Origin: Rosa chinensis
Taxonomy: Eukaryota; Streptophyta; Magnoliopsida; Rosales; Rosaceae
Assembly: GCF_002994745.2 (NCBI RefSeq)
Contig: NC_037094.1
Span: forward strand, 46,575,139-46,639,138
Direction: 5' to 3'
DNA: 64,000 nucleotides
In this document: positions 47,630-58,615 of the stretch, one piece after another
Numbering within the stretch: the stretch's first letter is position 1
How the letters are laid out: each line of letters starts with the position of its first letter
Translations under genes and position numbers: made by a program
Notes under the pieces: model-generated
The model's database searches: none
What the model was told of the DNA's origin: nothing
The model's input: the letters and a program-made list of their open reading frames with translations, nothing else

Positions 47630-49273
47630 GACTCGTGATGGGTCGAGGCTGGACCCATCACGGAGGGACGTTCAAGAGTGCGCCCTTGACTCTTCTTTGG
47701 AGAAGTAGACACCCCAGCAACCTTACGCAGTACATAACCCCTCTTCACTTTCCTATCCTGCTGTGAACCTAAATCTTGAGTTCCTTTAGAAAGCCCAGAG
47801 GAGCCCTGGGCCTTCTGATCCTTGTTATTTTGCTGTAAACCCACAGCTAGCCCATGCCTTTTGTAAACTTTTGGGCCTGGCCCATCCTTTGCTTCGCCTA
47901 GCCCATTCCCACTTAAAGGGACCTCCAGGTCAACTTTCGCCACTTCCCGTGCTTTGCCATTTGAAACTCCTTCCTTATCAATCCTAGACCTAGAAGGCAA
48001 TAACGCCAAAGATAGATACTGATCAGCTTCTTCCAATTTAGTGAAGTCAACACATTCTTTCTTGCCTGAAGATTCCCCAATTGAATACTCCTTTACTGCA
48101 GCTTCCAAATATTGTGCCACCAATACCGGAACATCTCGTAGATCACTTAACCCTTCCCCCTCCGCCATAGTTGGAGGATTTCGGCCACTCAGGGGTTCCG
48201 TTTATCTCTTTTTTCTTATTTTGAGTTCATTTTCCTCCCCTGTACCAATTGGTTTGTCCACTTCCATTGCCGTACCATCTCCTGTTAGTGGCACAAGAGC
48301 ACCTGCATCCCTTTCTTCCCTACTCCTGGTAAGGCCGAAAATTGGAAGATCAGGTGCCATTAGAATCCAGCTTGTTTTCCTCCTTGTGTTTAGTCTCAAT
48401 CTAGAACCACCACCGTCGTTCCCCAGCCCATGTGATTTCAAACTCCACTACTCAAGCAACCAAGACTCCTTTCTCTCCGCATTCATAAGAGCGTCATAAG
48501 CAAGTTCAGTCAATTCTCCCTTCTCCATGCATGAGCACGTCGCCTCCATGTGTGACAGTAGACCACAAAAGAAGTAAAAATTTGGAAGACACTCATACTT
48601 CAGTTCAAATCTCCGGGTTTCCAGCCAACCTGCCGGCATGAAGTTGACTCATTTTTTCAGAGGTGGTTCCACATCGATCCCAACCCTGATTCTCTGAAAT
48701 TTCCCCAAGCAACTCACCCCACTACCTCTCCTTGCTCTTACGAACTGACCAATTGCCTCTCTAATACATTGTCCCGTTACCTCAATTCTATGATCCTCTA
48801 AATACATCGAGACAAACCCCGTACACGAATCCAGAAAAATTGGGTTCGAAGAAACACCTTCTCTAGATCCTCACGACCATCTGTTACCGCAACCGCTACC
48901 AAGGCTTTCTCGAAGGATCATGGGTAGCCTTTCACAGCCCACTTTAGATCTCCTTCATTTCGAAACGAGAACACCACTCGATTACTCCTGCCTGACTGTG
49001 TCGCCATAATGCGAGATCAATCTGGCAGATCAAACTTTGGGATCCACAAGCTTTCATCGTACTTATAAAAAACTCCACCCTATACGGATTTGCAATTAGC
49101 AATTCACATACTGAGAACCACCTCTGTTGCCCCTCATCCACCATCGTCGGAGGAATAACTACCTCCACCTCTGTATCAGACAATGCAAGCTTCCTATCAA
49201 AACTTCCAACAACCTTCTCTATTAAACACAAGGCGTGAGACAGCAAAGACCAACCCTTGACAATCCCACACAC
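47626..49273 (-). pseudogene. LINE ORF1 (DUF4283/zinc-knuckle type), degenerate
   Basis: Pieces read on the minus strand include SNRVVFSFRNEGDLKWAVKG (about 48990-48930; the 'F.F....D....V..G' core of DUF4283 proteins). A damaged knuckle follows (YECLPNFYFFCGLLSHMEATC, about 48600-48540; the first expected Cys is replaced). A long low-complexity tail ends at the TGA at 47626-47628. Several stops divide it. The last open part (48168-47626) overlaps the ORF2 start by 4 bases (ATGA). ORF1 proteins coat the LINE RNA. Confidence 0.7.
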
Positions 49274-49441
49274 ACACTAGGACATAAGTCAACTTACAAG
49301 AACTCTGTCACTATGGACGCCTCTTTTTTAAGGAAGACAAAGAAAACCCTAACCCTCAAGAGAGAGAAGAGACAGATGAGATTAAGAATATGTCATCGTA
49401 GTTTTTTATTCATTTTAAGTTTAGTTTTTGCTCGACTTTTT

Positions 49442-50053
49442 GGTTGAGTTAGGTTATTTTTCAGTTTTGGTTTGTATGTTTTTTGATCTGTGAGGATCCG
49501 ACTGTTGGATCCTCCCCTTGTTTGGGTGGTTTGATCCTAGAAGTGTTTTGGGGGCCTTAGGTGGTCTCCGATGAGGTTTCATCTCGATTGACATGTCATT
49601 ATATTTATAGTTCTCGTGTTTCAAACTTTAAAATGCTTGTGTGCTTTGTGTTGTATTGAGTGTGACCTTGATGTGATTAAGTGACTGACGGAATTGAGTG
49701 AGCAGAGTTTGATAATTTTGTACTTATCTTGGTTTGTGTGAAGACACAGCATGATATAGAGGTGAGTCTCACATTGTTTTGAGTGATAAATTAGTATTGT
49801 GATAGTTTTAGTAGAATTAATTGTTAGCTATAAATCATATTTGTTGCAAGTAATTTTTTTTTTTTGAAAAATATGAACTTGAACTCCAATGGTTCATACG
49901 TAAGTAAAAACAAGGATTTGTTACAAATGATTTTCAACTGAGTAGATTGTGAAATATAGTTGGAATTGTTTGTTGAAATGAAAAGCATTATGTTTTGCGT
50001 GTTTTGATCGTTATTGTTGTACAATGTGATTTTGAGGGAAACAAATGAATTTT
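49442..50053 (+). repeat. LTR-like sequence, middle part
   Basis: Continues the sequence interrupted by the LINE (GGTTGAGTTAGG...CAGTTTTGGTTTG versus ACATGTTAGGTT...CTTCGGTTTG near 59250). It has no coding signal. It is interrupted again at 50054 by the MULE-like element. Confidence 0.5.
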
Positions 50054-50160
50054 GGGAAATTTTTTACAACAGTACTTGATAAATGGGTGACTCCGAAATT
50101 CGGTACATTTTCTTTCAAAAAAATCAAAACGGTACATGAACTTGTAATCTCAACCGAAAA

Positions 50161-51013
50161 TATATACATGCCGTTACATCCACCACTAGTCAATGTGATT
50201 TTGGTCAAATTTGTAAGGGCAAATCCGTCTATTTAGTGATTGATGAAAAAAAATATATATATATTCAATGTTCTCCACCGACTCCGAAGATCCAACCGGC
50301 ACCGAGCTCCAACGACTTCCTCTTTCCTAATGCACCTGCTAGCATGCCATACTCTACTTCACCATGGCCGTGATCGTCGCCGCCATCGCAATCTCCATGA
50401 CCCTCCCTTCCAAGCTCACAGTCGGAACCCTGATCCGCCGCACCCATCAGCCATTTCATCTGTCTCTTTTTCCTCAAGAACTCTCTGGGCCTCTAGCTTC
50501 ACCATCGCCACCATCACCTAACCCTCTCTATTTCCTCTGATCCCAGAAAACCCGAATTCCACCTCCATGAAAATGACCCTCTTCACTGTCCTCACTAACC
50601 TCTGAATTGAAAGAAATCGAACCATCAAGACTATTTAAAGGTACTCAAGTATCTCTACCTTCAAAATTTGCAGGCCTAACGAGACCTTGATTGTTCTCCT
50701 TGGAACCCATTTCGATCACCTTTAAGACCAGCCACAACAAGTTAGAACCCAAAAGAAAGCACCTTCAAATACCATAAACCAGAACCCCAAAATTCAAAAT
50801 TAGACGAAACCGGGCAAAACCCATGATCTAAAACAAGAACACAACCACGAAACCCCATAACCCACATCATTCATATTTCAAAAATTTTAAATTTCCAAAA
50901 GAACAAAGAACCCACAAACCTTGACGAAAGGTCAAGTCTTTTCGCCCCAGATCAAAAATGAGATTGGGTCAATTCCGGTCAATAGTTCTGGGGTTTGTGA
51001 GTAGCTAGATTTT
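50161..51013. other. Interior of the MULE-like element, possibly captured sequence
   Basis: A GC-richer stretch at 50265-50580 contrasts with the AT-rich ends. A plus-strand frame reads MAVIVAAIAISMTLPSKLT and then a proline/serine-rich run to a stop near 50540. It looks like the 5' end of a plant gene, so a Pack-MULE capture is possible. I cannot name a parent gene. Confidence 0.35.
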
Positions 51014-51289
51014 GGAGGCTCAGATTGGTTTGTTTGGTGATTTGAGTGGTGGTGGATGGTTTTTATAATCAGAGCAAGTCAACAAATAGAGGATTGAGGA
51101 AGAGATACTCACCAGGAGAGAGATAGAGAGAAAGAAGGATTGGTAGAGCGTGGAGGCTCAGATTGGTTTGTTTGGTGATTTGAGTGGTGATGGATGGTTT
51201 GTATAATCAGAGCAAGTCAACAAACAAAGGATTGAGGAAGAGATACTCACCAGGAGAGAGATAGAGAGAAAGAAGGATTGGTAGAGCGT
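51014..51289 (+). repeat. 138-bp tandem duplication inside the MULE-like element
   Basis: Units 51014-51151 and 51152-51289 both begin GGAGGCTCAGATTGG and end GGATTGGTAGAGCGT; they differ at only a few positions. Confidence 0.95.
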
Positions 51290-51323
51290 TGACCATCGAG
51301 GACAGGTGAGTAGGGAAAGAGAG

Positions 51324-51827
51324 TGATGTAGGACGAGATTTTAGCCAATTTCAACCAAAAATCTCTAAAAGAAAGAAGCGTTTTCACATTAAGAAGAATA
51401 ATTTGAATATTGGAAGTTGGTATTCAAATAGGCTTCTTAATGATAGAATTAATCATTAATTACCCTTTTGGATATATCGGGATTCTCGAGCAAAATCTTG
51501 ATTGGGATTCCAAGCGTAATATTTTTTAGTATCTAGGATTTTATTTTTGATTTTTATTTAATCAAGTTTAATTAGGTTTCCTAGTTTTAGTCTACAATAA
51601 ATTCTTCTTTATGTTTTCTAGTTGTATTAGGTTTATGCTATGTGCCCTATATAAGGCACCTTTTAGATTATAATTTTCATTCAAGTGATAAAAAAACCAA
51701 ATATTAGAGAAGTTTCTCTATGTTTCTTACAGCTGTGCCCGTAATTGCTAGTGGATTCTAGCTCATCTCATATGGCTTTCGACGCTTGACGGAGCCTCTT
51801 ACTATCATATTCACGCTTCCCGCATCA
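51324..51827 (+). repeat. 5' LTR of the small retrotransposon
   Basis: TGATGTAGGACG...CGCATCA, aligned along its full length with 52768-53274 apart from scattered substitutions and an indel near the T/A-rich 51690 region. Confidence 0.95.
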
Positions 51828-52006
51828 TTTGGTATCAGAGCGGGTATCACCCGCTTCTTAGCAGACGACGATCCAAGGGAGAAGTTCACTACCACTAACC
51901 TCAACGATGCTGGCCGTAGAGTATCTATCAAAGAAAGTTTCGTTGAAGAGGAATATGCCAAGGGATTCGCCCTAGGATAACCTCATCAATCCAAAAAAAA
52001 AGAAAC

Positions 52007-52729
52007 ATGGAACGTTGGATATTCACAATGCCGGATTACGACGACTTCCGAACTACATGTATCATCAACGACAAGGTATGCTCTGTAATAATTGACAGTG
52101 GTCTACGAGAGAACTTTGTAACAAACAAAGTTGTGGATTATTTTCAATTACCAACAGTGAAGCTGAGTGATCCATGCTGGATTCCATTTGGAGAGGATGA
52201 ATATGCACAAGTAACAGAGGTTTGTAAAGTTCCTGTCTCTATGGAACAATTTTATAAAGAAGAAATTACTTGTCATGTGATTGATATGGACGACACTAAT
52301 ATGCTTTTTGGAAGACCATGGCATGAAAGCGTCAAAGGTGGTTATTGCAAAGACAACACATATTTATTTAGGTGGGAGTCGCACAAAATAAAAATTAGAA
52401 GGAAGAACATCAAAAATGACCATCCTGAGGTGTGTGAAAAGGAACATGAAGAAGCAACTTTGAAGATTGAAGAAAAACTTATTAAGGATAAGGAAGTTGA
52501 TTCATTCATCACATCGATATTCATGTCATGCATGCCTAATTGTGTTCAAGATCAACCCAAGGAGAAGTCTTTACCCGTTCCTTTTCAAGTGGAGGAGTTC
52601 AAGTTTCAAGATACTTATTCCAAACTTGTCTACGGTATTGGATTCATAGTGATACCTTTTAATTTCGAGAATATTGAAGTTGATGGCTTATCATGTTTTA
52701 TTCCTACTAATGATCGAGCTGCATACTAG
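52007..52729 (+). CDS. Retropepsin-like aspartic protease ORF of the small LTR element
   Basis: An intact ORF of 240 codons lies between the LTRs. It has the retroviral-type protease core: CIINDKVCSVIIDSGLRENF, with the catalytic D-S-G, then FVTNKVVDYFQLP. A flap-like part is followed by CHVIDMDDTNMLFGRPW, the second conserved hydrophobic-G block typical of gypsy RVP_2 proteases (here ending LFGRPWHES). After residue 130 it is lysine- and glutamate-rich, with no RT. Upstream (51845-51980), a separate short frame containing DDDPREKFTTTNLNDAG may be a gag relic. A lone protease in an otherwise empty element is unusual; it may simply be what survived deletion of a full gypsy polyprotein. The start ATG at 52007 is the first in frame. 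Confidence 0.75.
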   Translation: MERWIFTMPDYDDFRTTCIINDKVCSVIIDSGLRENFVTNKVVDYFQLPTVKLSDPCWIPFGEDEYAQVTEVCKVPVSMEQFYKEEITCHVIDMDDTNMLFGRPWHESVKGGYCKDNTYLFRWESHKIKIRRKNIKNDHPEVCEKEHEEATLKIEEKLIKDKEVDSFITSIFMSCMPNCVQDQPKEKSLPVPFQVEEFKFQDTYSKLVYGIGFIVIPFNFENIEVDGLSCFIPTNDRAAY

Positions 52730-52767
52730 AGGAACTCGAGGTCGAGTTCTTTTCAAGTGGAGGAGAC

Positions 52768-53274
52768 TGATGTAGGACGAGATTTTAGCTAATTTCAACC
52801 AAAAATCTCGAAAAGAAAGAAGTGTCTTTACATTAAGAAGAATAATTTGAATATTGAAAATTGGTATTCAAATAGGCTTCTTAATGATGGAATTAATCAT
52901 AAATTACTCTTTTAGATATATTGGGATTCTCGAGCAAAATCTCGATTGAGATTCCAAGTGTAATATTCTTTAGTATCTAGGATTTTATTTTCGATTTTTA
53001 TTTAATCAGGTTTAATTAGGTTTCCTAGTTTTAGTATACAATAAATTCTTCTTTATGTTTTCTAGTTGTATTAGGTTTATGCTATGTGCCCTATATAAGA
53101 CACCTTTTAGATTGTAATTTTCATTCAATTATCAATAAAAAAACTAAATATTAGAGAAGTTCCTCTATGTTTTTTACGGCTGTGCCCGTAATTGCTAGTG
53201 GATTCTAGCTCATCTCATATGGCTTTCGATGCTTGACGGAGCCTCTTACTATCATGTTCACGCTTCTCGCATCA
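52768..53274 (+). repeat. 3' LTR of the small retrotransposon
   Basis: Same ends as the 5' LTR. It is followed by the GAGAG duplication and then by the GA-rich right part of the MULE-like element. Confidence 0.95.
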
Positions 53275-53473
53275 GAGAGAGAGAGTAAGCGAATGGACAA
53301 TACTAAATTACCCTTAGAAAAAATGAATAATGGCATATGGTTAATGGTGTTATTGACGTCATGTACTAAAAGTGTGTCGAGATTACAAGTTGATTTTTTT
53401 TGAAAGAAAATGTACCAAACTTCGGAGTCACCCATTTGTCGGGTACTATTGTTAAAATTTTTCCATGAATTTG

Positions 53474-55600
53474 GGAAGAAAAGGCGGTTTTGTCGGTTTT
53501 GAGTTTTGAATGGAGTATGTACAATTTTGGGTGATGGTTTGAGGTGTGAAAATAATATTTTGAAAAAGTTTTTGATATTGTTTGAGATTGGTGAATTTTT
53601 ATATCAAGTTATGATAATCGTGGTGAAAATCAATACAGTAGTACTAAGGTAGTGATAATTGATACAGTAGTACCAAAGTGGTGATAAATTGTACGACAAT
53701 TGTTGTATAAGGGATGTGGATTATTGTTGAGTGATTGATGTTAATATTGATGTTGTAGTGATTTGTGTTATCAATAGATGAATGAGTATTGATTTTTAGT
53801 TTATTTCTATTATTGAATTGCTTGTTTTCTTTCATAATCTCCTGAACTAAATTATATGCAGAGATTACTATTTTCTGAATTGATTGGTTTTAACGTAATC
53901 TCCTGAACTAATTTTCTAATGCAGAGATTACTATGACTTCTATTTATTTGATTTTTATGTAGTCTCCTAAACTAATTTTTTATGCAGGGATTACTATGAT
54001 TTGGTTGTGTGCTTTTGATGTGATCTCCTAAACTAATGTAGGGATTTCAATGAGTGTGATAGGTCACTGAGGTGACAATTATTCGGTTGAGATAAATGAA
54101 GGTGATTTTGGATTTTTGGGGATTTAAATGTTTTAAAACGTTATTTGACTTTGACTTGTTTTAGTTGAAGTTTTGTATAATTGATTGCTAAGTTGAGAGA
54201 CAGAGCATATATGTTTTAGTCATGAGTTAACTTACGAAAGCATGTTATTGCAAGATATGAACTTGGTGTTATTTGTCGTGGAAATTACATATCGATTTCG
54301 TTAGGTTGAGATGACTTAAGCATGTGCTTCTTCTTTGTTGTTTTGAGTTTACTCACACGAGCTTTCATAAGCTTACTAGGTTTGTTGTTTAATAATAGTT
54401 GGAAAAAAAGCCAAGGTTGATTGAAATTGGTAAGTAAAAGGGCACCCGTGATGAAATTAAAAGTGCAGGAGTACAAATGATTTAGGATATAAAGATCACG
54501 GAAGTAAAATGAAATTTGCCCTTACATTTTTTTTCTAGAATCACGTATCTTATTCATCAAACAAATGTCTGATCCTTTACCTTATTTATTTTTATGTTAG
54601 GATGAAGACACAAGCTACGAAAAAGGGACTACTAGTGTTGTGCAGGACAAGGCTATGCTCACCTTTTTCGAGGTAGGGTTTTTAAATCCAATGATGGATA
54701 TATATTCAATGTCTCTCTAAATTTTTGCATGAGCTTTATGGTGTTTGCTATTGTATGAACTTATTTATGATGTATGCTTTGTTGGCTACGAATTATGATA
54801 TGTGTTATGACCCTTTTGGTAGTGATGGAATTTATTGGCTTGTAATAGTCATGGATGCATAATGTTTGTGTGCTTGTGCTATTAGAATTGTAAGTGTTTT
54901 AACGATGTTTGTTAATTCGTCCAAAGATATGAGGGTAGTATTAGAGGGGAAATGCTTTGTATAGTTGAATTCGAACCTCATAGGGACCATGGTTCATGCG
55001 AGTCCATTTGCCTAAGAAATATGAGACATTGATTGTGTCTTTGCCAATGATTTTAGGATCAGATTCAGTAGTCAGTGATTCCGATAAGGGGATATTGACG
55101 GTGCGATGCTTTGTGAGTCTGAATTGGATAATTTGAACCTAAAGATCGAGGAGATGACAAGATGACTAGAAAAAGGCATATGCAGATAGGAGGAACATGG
55201 GTTAATGAATGGTGGTACGGTTTGAAAGGTTGGTGCTTAATGTGTGAGTTGATACATGGTGCTTGGGTTTTGTTTCTATTTCCACAAAATTGATAGAGAC
55301 ATTAGTATATGAGGATAACTTTTCCCTTGAGCAATGGTAGTTTATCCCTATATTACTAGTCTTGTAGGTAAGGATACTTTTTGTTGAGATCTTGAGTGTG
55401 GCGGACATTAACTAAAATATTTTGTTCTTTCTTTTCTTTTCACGTGTAATGTTTAACACGTGTCGAACATTTGTTTTTAAACTTTTTTTGTAATTATGAG
55501 CCTTAATTACTTTGTAAGGAGCTCTACAGATACTATATTCTTTGAATACAAGAGTTGTTTTGTAAACTACTATTTTCTTAGAGATTCGTTGCAGATTTTA
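53474..55600 (+). repeat. LTR-like sequence, right part
   Basis: Continues the sequence broken by the MULE-like element. It is AT-rich. It holds a short internal repeat array (53830-54050, listed separately) and a twofold 25-bp repeat at 53635-53690 (TACAGTAGTAC..AAGG/AAAG). No clear ORF, PBS or polypurine tract was found, so the end of the element is not fixed. Confidence 0.4.
53830..54050 (+). repeat. Four degenerate tandem units of about 60 bp
   Basis: Each unit contains TAATCTCCTGAACTAA or TGATCTCCTAAACTAAT followed by ATGCAGRGATTACTATGA-like text. Units start near 53837, 53897, 53960 and 54019. Confidence 0.8.
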
Positions 55601-57672
55601 ATTTTTGAATAATAATGAAACTGATGCCTGTATGCCAAATGAGTTCTACTTAATTACCTATCAGTCTATATATCAAAACAAGAGAGTCTACACGTCTCAT
55701 ACCATGTATTTTACCAACCGGAGGTGGCTCTAGATGTTCCAATATATGATCTAACACCCGTAATAGTTCAATCCACATTCCTCTTTTGTTAGTCATCTTG
55801 TTTATTCAGGATCTTTAAACTCGAAACCTGATAAGATCATTTTATCAACACTTTGTTGAAAGGGCTTACTTTCCCTCCATGCATGTGCACTTACAGACCT
55901 ACTATAATCATAATTCCAAAACCTTTTTTTTAGGCTGACCATAGATCCTAAACGCCTCATGACGTAAACTCAACCAAACAAAAGAATTCATTTTCTTTCA
56001 ATCTCATTTCGATATCAACATCCCTCACATCCTTCCACATACATCACTTTCAAATGCATACTCATAATGCCTCTCTCTGCATTATGTATGACAATTGGAA
56101 TATCAATGCTCGTAATATAATATCCAACACATGCTTTTATACAAACCAATAACATTCGAGATTTAAGTCGAGCAATGACATGCAATTCACCGATTTCCAT
56201 TTATTTTAACATTTTATAGAAAAGGTTTCTCGAGACACCTTACCTAGAAATCCAAGCTTTAATGTCAACGCTACTCATGATTAATAATACTGGGAAACAA
56301 ATCTTGAGTCCAAAATAGAATTCAATCGATCATAACTTCATTTGGTCAAATCTTCGGAATTACTTTGGACACCCAAAATAATCTTATACCACACCTCATT
56401 CATGTACTTTTGTTGAACCTTGTTCGTTTATGTTGCCCATTACATTCCAAATGTCAATCCAAGTTCCTAAAACTTCATGTTATGAACAATCAAATTAAAC
56501 AACATCTTATCATTCGTCATTGACATCAACAATTGCTCAACTATTACTTATCACCAAACTTCTCCATGATCCATATTTACGAAATGAAAATCAATGAAGT
56601 ACTCATAATTGTTAAGGACACCTAAATCCGCTTAACCAAATCCTTTTATATATAACCCAATTCAATTTTGATCATTCTTCTTGTCCTCTTCACACAATTA
56701 CTCCCAAAATATAATCATTTGACTTCTACATGCTAATCTGATTTCTTCATCGCACACATGATCATTTGACTTTACACTTGTACCCTAATCACAGTCCTTA
56801 AATTACTAAGGACACCCAAAACTTCGTCGAATTTCCTTAAATTTTCAAATTTCAAAATCTTAATCAAAACTTAAATTCAAGTATGAGGCTTGCAAAGCTC
56901 ACCAAATATACCAACTTTCGTACATATTGAAACCAAACGTCCTCAGAAAACATAGTAAACTCTTCGGAAAACTCATAAACTTTGGTGGTTCAATTCTCTC
57001 TCATGGCCTATCATCTAGAAAACACAAACACCATAGAAAGGTTGCTGACATAGAGATGAAGCCTACGTTTACCCGTCCGTTGCCAAGAAGTGGCCGAAAT
57101 CACAAAATCCATCAGCGAACTCGAGAAGCTTTCAGGCCTCGTCCTGTCGCCATCACTTCTAGTTCGGAGAAAGAAGAATTGGACTCTACTTCGCCTCGCC
57201 AAGAGGTGTAGAACCGTACTTGTGTGGCGCATGGAGGTGGATGGAGGACGGAGAAAAGATCAGGTCCCCGTCGATGCAAAATGGGTCGAGGATCCGGGTC
57301 TTAATCTGATCTCCTTCGGACCAATCCAATATATATAACCTCATCCAACAGTCCAAATTTAGATGTTTGAAATCAATGGTTCAGATTGCGCCACACCACA
57401 CAATTTTCTAGTTTTAAATAAATTTTTGGATAATAACAACTTTCAAAAATCATTAAAATAGCTCGCCTGTCTGAAAAATCCTTCAAATATTCCTATGAAC
57501 TCATAACGACCTCTAGTTTAATCCTATGGGCTGGAAAGATAAAATTTGACAAACTAAAAATTTAAATAATTTTGAAAGCCATAAAGAGTTTAAATCTAAT
57601 AAAAATTTAAATAGAAATAGCTCAAAATTATTTTTCATTTTTAAATTAGGAAATAAATTTTCCGAGATCTCA
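55601..57672 (-). repeat. LTR-like sequence on the minus strand
   Basis: Reading leftwards from 57672 the sequence starts TGTGAGATCTCGGAAAATTT, the form of an LTR 5' end and similar to the plus-strand start at 43032. A GTTATATATATTGG box lies near 57340 on that strand. No coding region or matching partner LTR is visible. The inner boundary at 55601 is a guess. Confidence 0.4.
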
Positions 57673-57689
57673 CAAGGAGTTTCGTCTAA

Positions 57690-58040
57690 GAATATGTATT
57701 CTCACATGCACCAATTAGCAAGAGTGCTATATTGACTACTTCACTCACTTTACAATTGTGCTGACCTAACAGAAAGACACTGCTCACAGAAAGCCATCAA
57801 ACAATAATACCGGCTTACCACTATTTTCCCACCAAAAAATAAATCCAGTGACACGTAGTTTCATCTTGCCACTAGGAGGCTGCGAACATTTGATGAAACA
57901 AGGAACTCGCCACCTGATTAGGACAGCCAATATACATAAGATGCGTGGACCGGGGCAAAGCCTACTTTGCCCAACCAGAAATTGATAGGGACTTACTAAT
58001 AGCAAATAGCCACGAAGTACTAAAAAGTAAAAGCAAACTA
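57690..58040. repeat. Dispersed repeat, copy 2 (relative of 7690-8110)
   Basis: It aligns with 7690-8110 in the same orientation. An open frame on the minus strand (57784-58275) is not conserved in the other copy apart from TGFIFWWENSGK versus TGLIFWWQHSGK, so I do not call it a gene. Confidence 0.6.
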
Positions 58041-58615
58041 AACTGAGTAAATAATATAAAGATAAACATGGCCCAAATGGGACTAAGCCCAAAGTCAAGC
58101 CAAGAGATGGTTTCAAAACCCCACTAGCCATAGTCCAGCCTTGCCCACCACCATCGTACCACCCATGTTGGATCGCTTCTAGTGATCTACCACCGTTGCC
58201 CCACTCTTGTAGCGCTACTAGACCATATTGCCCTCCATGTGCCTTACTCCAACTGCGATTCGATCTCTCCGTCATCTATGCTGTCAAACCACCCTATCGA
58301 GGCCATTAAAGGGGCTGAGGAGGAATTCGAACTCACAACACTTCCAACAACCCGGTTTCCCTATCCCCAGACCATCTTCCATACCTATCCAATCGATCTA
58401 TTCTACCACTGGATCCAACAACCACTTATTTGATTCCCCTCTGCAATTTGCCTAAAACTCCCCAAACCTTACCAGCCACCTCAACCTCTTCTTTAACCAA
58501 CCTTGTCTTGAAATCTTGAGCCAAGATGGCCACCAAGAACCTATAGTTTCGCTAATGAACAATGTCATGACATGAACTTTCGTTATTAATTTCTTGTAAT
58601 TTTTGTTGAAATTAA
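58041..58615. other. Unassigned repeat-like region
   Basis: No supported gene. Text such as CCCAAATGGGACTAAGCCCAA suggests old retrotransposon sequence. Confidence 0.3.

Larger units (their letters stand above)
43949..49427 (-). mobile_element. LINE (non-LTR) retrotransposon, about 5.5 kb, with target duplication
   Basis: A 14-bp duplication TTGCTCGACTTTTT flanks it (43935-43948 and 49428-49441). The 3' poly(A) end is seen as a T run at the left (43944-43957), so the element is on the minus strand. It encodes ORF1 and ORF2 in the order of plant L1-type elements. The flanks rejoin into sequence that aligns with 59200-59300, confirming the insertion. Stops and frameshifts, plus a deletion in the RNase H region, make it defective. 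Confidence 0.92.
51324..53274 (+). mobile_element. Small LTR retrotransposon (1.95 kb), non-autonomous
   Basis: LTRs 51324-51827 and 52768-53274 both start TGATGTAGGACGAGATTTTA and end CGCATCA. The 5-bp duplication GAGAG is at 51319-51323 and 53275-53279. The PBS TTGGTATCAGAGC (initiator methionine tRNA type) starts at 51829. A polypurine stretch, AAGTGGAGGAGAC, precedes the 3' LTR. The 940-bp interior has one ORF (protease-like) and no reverse transcriptase, integrase or complete gag, so it depends on other elements. LTRs have a TATATAAGG box near 51650 and 53092. Confidence 0.95.
50054..53464. mobile_element. MULE-like (Mutator) DNA transposon with long TIRs, 3.4 kb
   Basis: Left end 50054-50160 and right end 53375-53464 are inverted repeats. 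They share AAATGGGTGACTCCGAA and GGTACATTTTCTTTCAAA in reverse complement. The ends are GGGAAATTTTTTACAACAG and (complement) GGAAAAATTTTAACAATAG. A 9-bp duplication, ATGAATTTT (50045-50053) and ATGAATTTG (53465-53473), one mismatch, fits Mutator elements. No transposase is seen. The interior holds non-autonomous sequence, a 138-bp tandem duplication and an inserted LTR retrotransposon. Confidence 0.8.

Noticed and set aside
57784..58275. 163-codon minus-strand frame
   Set aside because: It lies in a dispersed repeat; the frame is not kept in the related copy at 7690-8110 and no domain is recognisable.
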